Assembly (NCBI GenBank): GCA_965227155.1
Contig: OZ245731.1
Location: 3,534,001 to 3,598,000 of the forward strand
Source: UBA6059 sp965227155
GTDB taxonomy: Bacteria > Bacteroidota > Bacteroidia > Cytophagales > Cyclobacteriaceae
Reading direction: 5' to 3'
DNA: 64,000 bases
Part shown: piece by piece, positions 26,298-33,929 of the stretch
Numbering within the stretch: position 1 is the first letter of the stretch
Layout of the letters: every line of letters begins with the position of its first letter
Translations under genes and position numbers: made by a program
The notes under the pieces: generated by a model
Told to the model about the DNA's origin: nothing
The model's database searches: none
The model's input: only the letters and a program-made list of their open reading frames with translations

Positions 26298-26400
26298 AAC
26301 TATCGTCCTTATGCTGGACTTTTCAAATATCTATAAAGGTATCTCATCACACTAGTATTTGCATGTAGCTCATAAACCTATGGGTTTTTAGTGCCTGTTA
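26298..26400. repeat. attC-like element 2
   Basis: The second copy of the 103-bp element. It is preceded by GCCTAAC (GTTAGGC in gene-sense orientation, the commonest integron core site) and ends in GCCTGTTA. The stop of the kwaB-like gene lies seven bases beyond its end, as is usual for compact cassettes. Confidence 0.55.
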
Positions 26401-26406
26401 GCGTTC

Positions 26407-27342
26407 TTATTCATTGTTCAAAGGCTTAGCACTCTCAACATCATAATCAGCTTCGGACAATTCAGAATGCAGTCTTTTGTCTTGAAGGACTGTTAGAATT
26501 GTGTCCAGTGATTCTTCGGATATCACAATTTGACCGTTTTCAAAGATTAAACCCCAATTCTTCTGAGTGTTAACTTCCTTTAGTTTTTGAAGATATTCTT
26601 GATTTTTGTAATGCCCTAAGTTTTTTATGGTAGCCACCTTTCTGAGATACCTTTGATTGTTTCCAACCTTTTTCGTGAGAATATCTAAATTCATAAATAC
26701 TTTTTGTTCTTCAAGCTCATCATATAATTCTTGAGCCTTAGCAATCATGCCATCCCGAAAATTAAGTCCTTGTTCGAAGTTTTTCTTAGATAGTATTAAT
26801 AGAAGTTCATCATAGTAAATGAAGTCAATAGAGCTGGCGATACTGAAAACAGGTTCATTATCTAAGTCTTCAAACCGATTCTCTCTATAAAGCAGATGAA
26901 TCAGCCCTTTCTTTTCTTTCATTTTCCAACTTTCAGGCATGGTCCTAAAGGCTGCTATTTGAATTCCATCAATATCTCTCAATACAATCAAATATGCTTT
27001 GGCCTTCAAGAGCTCATCGATATCTTCTATTACATCCTCTTCAGGGTTCAGATTCTGAAGTTTTTCTAAGATTTGATAAAAGTCAGTTCCTTCATATTGA
27101 AGTGTTCTTACTTGGTCTTCTTCAGGTTCGGGGCAGTCAAACGAATATTCTTCAAAGGTATTAGAGTTATCTACGTGCCTTATAACGATGTTTCTTAAGC
27201 GCTTTTCCAGTTTTTCATCTGTTTTTACATACTTCACGTTGTAGTGAGATACTCTCTTGCGCTTGTACTCTTTCACAATTGCTAGGGACACAAACGTGTT
27301 TGATAAGTCTAGCTTTTTTAAGTTTTTAAACTTCGTTTTCAT
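26407..27342 (-). CDS. kwaB: DUF4868 protein, KwaB-like (Kiwa anti-phage system)
   Basis: A protein of 311 residues from the ATG at 27342; in-frame ATGs at 27348 and 27360 are alternatives. It is soluble and mostly helical in the second half. The pattern SIDFIYYDELLLILSKKNFE, then LDILTKKVGNNQRYLRKVAT, and the last block WGLIFENGQIVISEESLDTI match the DUF4868 family, which defines KwaB. KwaB binds DNA and, with the membrane protein KwaA, stops phage replication and transcription late in infection. The adjacent upstream gene encodes a multi-pass membrane protein whose 3' end overlaps this one by 17 to 35 bases, as expected for kwaA-kwaB. The assignment rests on motif memory plus context. Confidence 0.78.
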   Translation of the reverse strand: MKTKFKNLKKLDLSNTFVSLAIVKEYKRKRVSHYNVKYVKTDEKLEKRLRNIVIRHVDNSNTFEEYSFDCPEPEEDQVRTLQYEGTDFYQILEKLQNLNPEEDVIEDIDELLKAKAYLIVLRDIDGIQIAAFRTMPESWKMKEKKGLIHLLYRENRFEDLDNEPVFSIASSIDFIYYDELLLILSKKNFEQGLNFRDGMIAKAQELYDELEEQKVFMNLDILTKKVGNNQRYLRKVATIKNLGHYKNQEYLQKLKEVNTQKNWGLIFENGQIVISEESLDTILTVLQDKRLHSELSEADYDVESAKPLNNE

Positions 27343-28000
27343 TGGCATTTGATTGTTCAATTTTTTCTGTTGTTAGATACAAGAACCTCGTTAGTGATCG
27401 AATTAGATATATCTCATTTGTTTTCAACTCGTGTTTGCTAATAATTATCCTTTGCTCCCTTTTCCCATCAAACGAATACTCTAAATCATACAAGCCGTAC
27501 CCAACTAATGCTAGAATTGGATTTAGAAATACAGATTTACTTCTGATGGTAAGTAGTAGCATAATAAGTAGAAATATTGTTAATGATATTACGTCTCCCG
27601 GTTTGGATAGATCAAAGCCAAAAAAAGATAAAATGTAAGGAATTGTGTAGTTAATGAGATCAACAGATCTGTTGCTCACCTTTTCTACTTTTACCGCAAT
27701 GCCTTTTTTTATTTGTGATATTGAGACAAAAAGAAGTACTAGACTGATTGCAGTGAATATCAAAAGAATATAAATAGCAGTTGGATGTTTGAAGTTGCAT
27801 GTCTCATCAAAATCAAAATCTTTAACGGCTAGAATTACAAATAGTGGAGAGTAAGCACTAATAAATAGTAGAATCGCTGTTAATAGTTTTGGCTTCACGC
27901 AAATTAAGTTAATTCTAATTTTTGGAATATAACTGTTGAAATGGATTTTTTGAGCCGCACAAGTGTTGCCAACAACCGAATTTAACACATTATGCCACAT
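27326..28000 (-). CDS. kwaA: KwaA-like membrane protein (Kiwa anti-phage system)
   Basis: An open frame of 224 residues with four hydrophobic segments: LLTAILLFISAYSPLFVILA (about 38-58), AIYILLIFTAISLVLLFVSI (74-94), YTIPYILSFFGF (118-129) with following residues, and ISLTIFLLIMLLLTIRS (137-153). The motifs SAYSPLFV, NYTIPYILSFFG and NPILALVGYGLYDLEY resemble KwaA. The start is uncertain: the first 35 residues read like a spurious extension and a GTG at the VKPKLL segment is possible. In the known system KwaA sits in the inner membrane as a sensor and pairs with KwaB. The gene lies at the upstream edge of the cassette-like island. Confidence 0.7.
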   Translation of the reverse strand: MWHNVLNSVVGNTCAAQKIHFNSYIPKIRINLICVKPKLLTAILLFISAYSPLFVILAVKDFDFDETCNFKHPTAIYILLIFTAISLVLLFVSISQIKKGIAVKVEKVSNRSVDLINYTIPYILSFFGFDLSKPGDVISLTIFLLIMLLLTIRSKSVFLNPILALVGYGLYDLEYSFDGKREQRIIISKHELKTNEIYLIRSLTRFLYLTTEKIEQSNANENEV

Positions 28001-28024
28001 ATTTACCTTTCAACTGACACAATA

Positions 28025-28062
28025 GTGGTTGTTATTCCCAGATATCTGGGGATAACAACCAC
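28025..28062 (-). terminator. Strong hairpin after the DUF6261 gene
   Basis: GTGGTTGTTATTCCCAGA (28025-28042) pairs with TCTGGGGATAACAACCAC (28045-28062) with one wobble pair and a tiny loop. It sits just after the stop of the DUF6261 gene, so it is probably its terminator. There is no T run, so it may act mainly by the stem. Confidence 0.65.
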
Positions 28063-28067
28063 CATTA

Positions 28068-28826
28068 CTATGCCACTACCTCATCAAAGTCAGCATCCAG
28101 GTTTTCAGCTTCAGCCTCAGCACTGCTGCCTGCCTTCCGGCGGTTTACCACAGCGTTGTAATTGTTGATTAAGGCATTGAGCTCATTGATAAGCGGCTCG
28201 TAATCTGCAGTGGTGCCAATTACAGCATAGGCATTGATAAACTTCGCTAGCTCCTGGTAGGCATTGGTTGTCTGCTCACGTACAGCCGTCAGCTTTTCCT
28301 TTGGTGCCTGGGCATATTCCTGGTTTCGCTCCAGAAACTTTACATTAAATTGGTCATTCGCGTTTTTCATGTGCGCAAACCAATCTGCCAGATTTAAGGT
28401 GGTAAGCTCAGCTACATGACCAGCCTCTATTCTGGTGATGATATCTTCCATGGCTGCCGTCTGCTGTTGATAGCTAAGCCGTACAAGGCTACGTCCGTGG
28501 CTTTCCAGCACCTTTAGCAGGCTGGTGGCGGCATTAACCATGGTTTCATCATAGTGATTATTAGCATATAGCTCAACTATGCCAATAATGCCGGTAAAAT
28601 CACTATCCCTTTCCTTATCTAATCTTATTATTTCTTTAGTAAGGTCACTACCTCTGTCCACTTTAAATAACGCCTTGAGGCTTTGATGCGCCTGCTCCAG
28701 GGCAGTATGCTTTTCGGCAAGATTGAGAGTGGCAAGGTCATATTTACTACAGATGGTCAGGGAATTGGCTATAAATTTGACAAATTCCCCATTTCGATAA
28801 TTTTGAAGGCTTGGTGCTATTAACAT
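28068..28826 (-). CDS. DUF6261 family protein
   Basis: A helical protein of 252 residues from the ATG at 28826 (MLIAPSLQNYRNGEFVKF); the frame opens at 28850. The first 20 residues (LQNYRNGEFVKFIANS) and the all-helical pattern of four-helix bundles repeated twice match DUF6261, a Bacteroidota-specific family with no known role. The end is Asp/Glu/Ala-rich (AEAEAENLDADFDEVVA). The gene is more GC-balanced than the adjacent accessory island, which marks the return to the core genome. Confidence 0.85.
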   Translation of the reverse strand: MLIAPSLQNYRNGEFVKFIANSLTICSKYDLATLNLAEKHTALEQAHQSLKALFKVDRGSDLTKEIIRLDKERDSDFTGIIGIVELYANNHYDETMVNAATSLLKVLESHGRSLVRLSYQQQTAAMEDIITRIEAGHVAELTTLNLADWFAHMKNANDQFNVKFLERNQEYAQAPKEKLTAVREQTTNAYQELAKFINAYAVIGTTADYEPLINELNALINNYNAVVNRRKAGSSAEAEAENLDADFDEVVA

Positions 28827-28984
28827 AATAAATATGGTAAAATGGAACAATAATTTATTTAGGTTATTGAAAGTAAATTATTGCTAAGTTAACGTCAAGT
28901 ACTTTTCATTATAATTTAAAAATTAGTATAAATACTTACGTAATAAGATAGGAATATTTTGAATCATCGGAAATTGTCTCGCAG

Positions 28985-29148
28985 CGTGCATGGTAAAATC
29001 CGGTGATCCGGAAAACGCCCTGCATGCTGCATTGTGAAACCCGGTGCTCCGGAAAACGCCCTGCATGGTGAATGGCTAAATCCGCATCCCCGGAAAACGC
29101 CCTGCATGGTGCATGGTAAAATCCGCAACCCAGGAAAACGCCCTGCAG
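28985..29148. repeat. Four tandem 41-bp repeats
   Basis: Four consecutive 41-base units share the ends GTGCATGGTAAAATCCG and GGAAAACGCCCTGCAT; the middles vary (GGTGATCC, GGTGCTCC, CATCCCC, CAACCCA). Units 1 and 2 contain a small CCGG/CCGG inverted repeat. Total length is 164 bp. The array fills most of the 380-bp gap between the DUF6261 and MaoC genes; the rest of the gap is AT-rich and unremarkable. Confidence 0.9.
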
Positions 29149-29208
29149 GAATATTTCCGCATTTGCGGACCTGCCATTGACTACCTTAAAAAGAAAGCCT
29201 CAATTAAG

Positions 29209-29664
29209 TTACTCATACAGCAAAGTGATCAGCTCAGCTACACAGGCGGGTTTGTCCTGGCCTTTGATCTCAAAAGTGCAGCCGGTGGTCATTTTTACGC
29301 CTCCTTTAATGGCATCTACACTGATCAGATTCGCGCGAATTCTAATCTCGCTATCCACAAGCACCGGGGCAGTAAAGCGGATTTTATTGGCACCATAGTT
29401 TACGCCCATTTGCACAGATTCTACTTTGTACAGCTGCCGCATCAGCATAGGGGCCAGTGATAATGTCAGGAACCCATGGGCTATGGTATTTTTAAAAGGT
29501 GAATGGATTACCGCTTTCTTGGGGTCAGTGTGGATCCATTGCTCATCAAGCGTGGCTTTGGCAAACTGGTCGATCATGCTCTGCTTGACCAAAAACCATG
29601 GGCTGGTGCCCAGTTCTACGCTGCCATAGGCCATTAATTCCTCCAGGTTACTAAAAACTTTCAT
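29209..29664 (-). CDS. MaoC-family (hotdog) dehydratase
   Basis: A protein of 151 residues with a single hotdog fold. The catalytic R-hydratase region is visible: DEQWIHTDPKKA holds the Asp/His pair and SPFKNTIAHGFLTLSLAPML completes the motif. It would hydrate enoyl-CoA or act on a similar acyl thioester; NodN-like members share this length. The gene is monocistronic. Its 3' side faces the 41-bp tandem repeats. Confidence 0.92.
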   Translation of the reverse strand: MKVFSNLEELMAYGSVELGTSPWFLVKQSMIDQFAKATLDEQWIHTDPKKAVIHSPFKNTIAHGFLTLSLAPMLMRQLYKVESVQMGVNYGANKIRFTAPVLVDSEIRIRANLISVDAIKGGVKMTTGCTFEIKGQDKPACVAELITLLYE

Positions 29665-29760
29665 CGGTGTGGTGGGTTTTAGTTTTGTTTGGCAAAATAC
29701 ATATTTCCCGTTAGGGATTTATTTATCTTTAATTGTTGTTATCGAGTAAATAAAGAAATC

Positions 29761-30267
29761 ATGAGAAGCATCCTTTTTATTCTTGCCCTTGTATTTTTTG
29801 CAAGCTGTGGAAAATCCGATGATGATTACACTGCCACGCCCGATGATCTTACAGGCAACCAGGTAGTTTACAACCTGTACAGTGCTTCTGATTTTGATAT
29901 TTCCGGCTTTGTCACCTTCAAGGAAAAGGTGGATGGCTCCATGGCTGTAGAGGTAAGGCTATCCAATACCAACGGTGAGATTTTCCACCCCGTACACCTG
30001 CATGCAGGGGGTGTGGATGAAGATGGCCCACTGATCTCGGTACTTAACCCCGTGCTTGGTAAAACCGGCGAGAGTAATTCAGAGCTGGCTTACCTCATGA
30101 TCAATGAATCCCAGCCTTTCACCTACGAAGATTTGCTTAAGCTCGATGGTAGCTTACGCATCCACCTGGATGGTGGACCGGGACAGGATATTGTCATCGC
30201 AGCAGCCAACCTTGGCACCAACAACAACCTGGCCGGCACTGGCATCAAGCTTTGCACCGAGTGGTGA
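29761..30267 (+). CDS. Lipoprotein with a CHRD/Cu-Zn SOD-like motif
   Basis: A protein of 168 residues from the ATG at 29761 (the frame opens at 29689). SPII signal: SILFILALVFFASC. The mature part is Asp-rich, then beta-rich, and contains HPVHLHAGGVDEDGP, which resembles the metal-site motif of CHRD and Cu/Zn superoxide dismutase-like domains, and later GSLRIHLDGGPGQD. The SOD activity itself is doubtful because only part of the ligand set is seen. It is probably exported to the periplasm or outer-membrane surface. Confidence 0.8.
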   Translation: MRSILFILALVFFASCGKSDDDYTATPDDLTGNQVVYNLYSASDFDISGFVTFKEKVDGSMAVEVRLSNTNGEIFHPVHLHAGGVDEDGPLISVLNPVLGKTGESNSELAYLMINESQPFTYEDLLKLDGSLRIHLDGGPGQDIVIAAANLGTNNNLAGTGIKLCTEW

Positions 30268-30431
30268 TACGTTTTGATCAATAACGAACTGCCTTGTACT
30301 GAAAACGGACAATTTCCAATTGTTGATTTCTGCTTAAACTATTGATTTACAGCCCTTAAAATTATTGGCATAATATTGCTGGTTATTTTATTAAATTCGA
30401 CATCTGCACAAACGCCAGTAAAGTCATAATT

Positions 30432-31097
30432 ATGCTCAAATTAAAAGATATTGATAAGTGGGTTGACTCAAAATTTCAGCGCACGTACATCCTCAAAGGT
30501 ATTGACCTGGAGGTGAATGAAGGGGATTTTATCAGTATAATGGGGCCCTCTGGATCGGGTAAATCCACCTTGCTCAATATTATTGGCATGCTGGACCGGG
30601 CCAATGCCGGGGAATATTATTTCTTGGATGAGCCGGTGCATAAGTTCAAGGAGAGCAAGACCTCCAAGCTACACAAAAACTACATTGGGTTTGTATTTCA
30701 GGCCTACCATCTCATCGATGAGCTTACGGTTTATGAAAACATCGAAACGCCATTGCTCTACAGAGGCGTAAAAGGGAAGGAACGGGCCAGCATGGTCGCA
30801 GAGATGCTCGACCGGTTTCAGATGGTTGCTAAAAAAGACCTTTTCCCCGAGCAGCTTTCGGGTGGTCAGCAGCAGCTGGTTGGCATTGCACGGGCGATTA
30901 TCGGTAAGCCAAAACTACTCCTTGCCGATGAGCCAACGGGCAACCTACATTCCGAGCAGGGGGAGGAGATCATGAACCTTTTCAAAAAGCTCAATGAGGA
31001 GGGTATGACCATCATCCAGGTAACCCACAATGAGAAATATGCCGAGTATGGTGACCGCATCGTCAGGCTGGAGGATGGCGCGGTGAAGCGAAACTAG
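30432..31097 (+). CDS. ABC transporter ATPase (LolD/MacB-like)
   Basis: A protein of 221 residues. Walker A GPSGSGKST (38-46), Q-loop at Gln90, signature LSGGQQQ (142-148) and Walker B LLLADEPTGNLHS are complete. The similarity is highest to the LolD/MacB/FtsE group, which power export of lipoproteins or peptides with a FtsX-type permease. No permease gene lies next to it; the neighbours are a lipoprotein gene upstream and a palindromic repeat downstream. The subunit partner must be elsewhere. Confidence 0.93.
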   Translation: MLKLKDIDKWVDSKFQRTYILKGIDLEVNEGDFISIMGPSGSGKSTLLNIIGMLDRANAGEYYFLDEPVHKFKESKTSKLHKNYIGFVFQAYHLIDELTVYENIETPLLYRGVKGKERASMVAEMLDRFQMVAKKDLFPEQLSGGQQQLVGIARAIIGKPKLLLADEPTGNLHSEQGEEIMNLFKKLNEEGMTIIQVTHNEKYAEYGDRIVRLEDGAVKRN

Positions 31098-31165
31098 TAG
31101 TCTAACAACTTGCTATGGAAAGGTTGTATCCTTACTAAATATTCAATTAATCCATCAGCTCCCAC

Positions 31166-31261
31166 TAGCAATGCTTTTAAGCTAAGCAGTTTTATTGAGT
31201 TACCTCTCCCTAACCCTCTCAGTGAGAGGGATAATTAGCGCTTAGCTTAAAAGCATTGCTA
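31166..31261. repeat. MITE-like element with 22-bp perfect inverted ends
   Basis: TAGCAATGCTTTTAAGCTAA plus GC (31166-31187) is the exact reverse complement of 31240-31261. The inside holds a second hairpin, CCCTCTCAGTGAGAGGG (31214-31230). The element starts and ends in TA. It lies in the 222-bp gap between the ABC ATPase gene and pgi; the rest of the gap holds nothing I can identify. Confidence 0.85.
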
Positions 31262-31319
31262 TTTAGCCTGAAGTGATTTAGTGTCTTCTTTTCGCACTTT
31301 TTGCAATAGCCTTAAGACC

Positions 31320-32969
31320 TTAACGAACCTTTTTATAATGATTGATCAGCCCGTTGGTAGAAGGGTCATGGCTTGCTACTGTTTCGTCGTTGGTAAGCTC
31401 AGGTAGGATTTTACCAGCCAATTGCTTACCGAGCTCCACACCCCATTGGTCGAAGCTGAAAATGTTCCAGATGATGCCCTGCACAAAAATCTTGTGCTCA
31501 TACATTGCTATCAAGGCACCCAGTGTACGTGGTGTGATTTTATCCACCAGTATGGAGTTTGTAGGCCGGTTACCCTTAAACACCTTGAATACAGTTAGCC
31601 TCTCTATCTCTTCCTCCGTAGCACCTTTGGCTTTGAATTCAGCAACCACCTCTTCCTTAGATTTACCCTTCATAAGGGCTTCCGTTTGCGCAAAAAAGTT
31701 GGCCAGCAGCTTTTCGTGGTGGTCGCCCAGCGGGTTGTGGCTATGTACCGGCGCTATGAAATCGCAGGGTACCACTTTGGTTCCCTGGTGGATCAGCTGA
31801 TAAAAAGCATGCTGTCCGTTGGTGCCCGGTTCGCCCCAAATGATTGGGCCGGTCTGATAATCAATTTCATCGCCATTGCGATCTACGCTTTTGCCGTTGC
31901 TTTCCATGTCGCCCTGCTGGAGGAAGGCAGGGAAAGCATGCATATACTGGTCATAGGGCAAAATGGCGTGCGTTCTGGACTCATAGAAGTTATTGTACCA
32001 AACTCCAAGTAAGCCCAGCAAGGTGGGCAGGTTTTTTTCATGCGGTTCGTTGAGGAAATGCTGGTCCATCGCTTCGGCGCCTTTGTGCAGTTCCATAAAG
32101 TTATCAAAACCGATAGAGCAGGCTATCGACATGCCAATAGCGGACCATAGTGAGTACCGGCCACCAACCCAATCCCAAAACTGGAACATATTGGCAGGAT
32201 CGATACCAAACTTCACTACATCTTCCTCATTGGTGCTGATGGCAATAAAATGCTTCTTGATATGGGCCTCATCTTTGGCATGGCTCAGGAACCAGGCCTT
32301 GGCGGAATTGGCGTTGGTCATGGTTTCCTGCGTTGTGAAGGTCTTGGAGCTGATGATGAAAAGGGTAGTCTCCGGGTCGATGCGATCCAGCGCCCTCAGC
32401 AAATGGCTGCCGTCTACATTGGATACGAAATGGGTGGAGATGTTGGGTTTTTCATAGGGCTTCAAAGCCTCGCAAACCATAAAAGGACCCAGGTCTGATC
32501 CACCAATACCGATGTTCACCACATGCTCGATGGGCTTACCGGTGTAGCCTTTCATTGCACCGCTATGTAGCTTGTCGGTAAAAGCTTTCATGCGATCAAG
32601 CACCGCCTGTATGTCAGGCATCACATTTTTATCTTTGTAGTAGATAGGCTTATCAGCACTATTGCGAAGGGCAACGTGCAGGACAGCCCTGCGCTCGGTC
32701 AGGTTGATCTGATCTCCCGAAAACATCAGCTTTTTGGCCTTGGTGAGTTCTACCTCATCGGCTAGCGCTATCAAAAGCTGCATGGTTTTATCGGTGATTC
32801 TATTTTTGGAGTAATCCAGTAAGATATCCTCAAACTGAATCGAAAATTTATTGAAGCGGTCATGATCCTGCTTGAAAAGATCGACCATTCGTGTGTTTTT
32901 GGTTTCCTCGAAATGGCTGGACAATGCTGCCCAGGCTTTGGTTTTCGTTGGGTTTATTTTAGGAAGCAT
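31320..32969 (-). CDS. pgi: Glucose-6-phosphate isomerase
   Basis: A protein of 549 residues, the same size as E. coli Pgi. The active-site signatures are visible: VNIGIGGSDLGPFMV, SKTFTTQETMTNA, the catalytic-glutamate segment QGDMESNGKSVDR, and near the C-terminus FDQWGVELGKQLA with the lysine. It interconverts glucose 6-phosphate and fructose 6-phosphate in glycolysis. It is on the minus strand with an intergenic distance of 76 bp to the HAD gene, and may be co-transcribed with it. Confidence 0.98.
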   Translation of the reverse strand: MLPKINPTKTKAWAALSSHFEETKNTRMVDLFKQDHDRFNKFSIQFEDILLDYSKNRITDKTMQLLIALADEVELTKAKKLMFSGDQINLTERRAVLHVALRNSADKPIYYKDKNVMPDIQAVLDRMKAFTDKLHSGAMKGYTGKPIEHVVNIGIGGSDLGPFMVCEALKPYEKPNISTHFVSNVDGSHLLRALDRIDPETTLFIISSKTFTTQETMTNANSAKAWFLSHAKDEAHIKKHFIAISTNEEDVVKFGIDPANMFQFWDWVGGRYSLWSAIGMSIACSIGFDNFMELHKGAEAMDQHFLNEPHEKNLPTLLGLLGVWYNNFYESRTHAILPYDQYMHAFPAFLQQGDMESNGKSVDRNGDEIDYQTGPIIWGEPGTNGQHAFYQLIHQGTKVVPCDFIAPVHSHNPLGDHHEKLLANFFAQTEALMKGKSKEEVVAEFKAKGATEEEIERLTVFKVFKGNRPTNSILVDKITPRTLGALIAMYEHKIFVQGIIWNIFSFDQWGVELGKQLAGKILPELTNDETVASHDPSTNGLINHYKKVR

Positions 32970-33045
32970 AATGTTCTAATTATTAGACGCAAACATTGCG
33001 CATTTTTTGTTGTCAGTCAAATCCTGCTAGCGGGATAGCCTGATT

Positions 33046-33717
33046 TCAGATTTTAATTTTGGAAAGTGATTCGGTAATAAACGGAATAGAAAGCTTTTCC
33101 ATACTATCGATGACCAAATCCGCATCATAGAGCAGCTGCTGGTTGTGGGCAGGGTCTTTAAAGCCAATACATTTCATGCCGGCAGCTTTGGCTGCTGCCA
33201 CGCCATTGCGGCTATCTTCAATCACCAGGCATTGCGATGGTAATGTTTTGGCTTCTTTCGCAGCCAGTAAGAAGATTTCCGGGTCCGGCTTGCCATTTTC
33301 TACCTGATCACCGCCCACTTTATGCTGAAAATAGCCTGCTATCTGGTGCTTGTTCAACACAAGGTTGATATTCTCCTGCGTGGAGGAGGATGCCAGCAAA
33401 ATTTTGATGTTGTGCTGATTAAGCTCGTTCAAAAATGCCAGAACTCCGGGCACAAGCCTCGGCTGATCGGTATGGTGGAGGTAGTAAAAGTATTTTTCCC
33501 TGCTTCTTGCAATCGCTTCATCTACGGCAATGTCAAGGTTGTATTTATCGATGATCTGAGACCACATACTTTTGGAAGTAGTGCCCACAAATCCCTGGTA
33601 CTCTTTTTCTGAAATGCTAAGCCCTAATTCCTGCATAACAGACATTTCAATTTCTTTATGAAGAGGTTCACTGTCAATGATTACCCCATCCATATCAAAG
33701 ATGATCGTTGAAATCAT
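33046..33717 (-). CDS. HAD-superfamily sugar phosphatase/phosphomutase
   Basis: A protein of 224 residues from the ATG at 33717; the open frame extends to 33837 but the upstream 40 residues are not conserved-looking. The HAD motifs are: I DMDGVIIDSEP (nucleophile Asp8, acid Asp10), II LLASSS, III GKPDPEIFLLAAK, and IV VIEDSRNGVAAA. The insertion (cap) domain is of the C1 helical type. This fits the beta-phosphoglucomutase or 2-deoxyglucose-6-phosphatase group. Exact substrate is not readable. It sits just upstream of pgi on the same strand. Confidence 0.9.
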   Translation of the reverse strand: MISTIIFDMDGVIIDSEPLHKEIEMSVMQELGLSISEKEYQGFVGTTSKSMWSQIIDKYNLDIAVDEAIARSREKYFYYLHHTDQPRLVPGVLAFLNELNQHNIKILLASSSTQENINLVLNKHQIAGYFQHKVGGDQVENGKPDPEIFLLAAKEAKTLPSQCLVIEDSRNGVAAAKAAGMKCIGFKDPAHNQQLLYDADLVIDSMEKLSIPFITESLSKIKI

Positions 33718-33929
33718 GGTTTGTCTATTAAGATTGAATGGTTTAGTAATTAAAAAGCGAAAGAGTTGTATTTCGTTTACTTTTTCAGGTTGAAAAGTGA
33801 AAATTTGATAATAAAGGTTCGCTTTTGTTTGATGCAAAATTAGGAATGCCGGTGAAATGGAAAAACTATTGGGGTATTATTTTTCCACAATTTCATAATC
33901 TGTTGAATGCCACATGCGTCAGCCGGCTA

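Noticed and set aside
28985..29148. A short CRISPR array
   Set aside because: Units are 41 bp with constant text on both sides and only about 8 variable bases; there are no spacer-sized unique segments and no cas genes.
29113..29460. Plus-strand open frame of 115 codons starting in the tandem repeats
   Set aside because: It lies antisense to the well-supported MaoC gene and its first codons are inside the 41-bp repeats; the product has no recognisable features.
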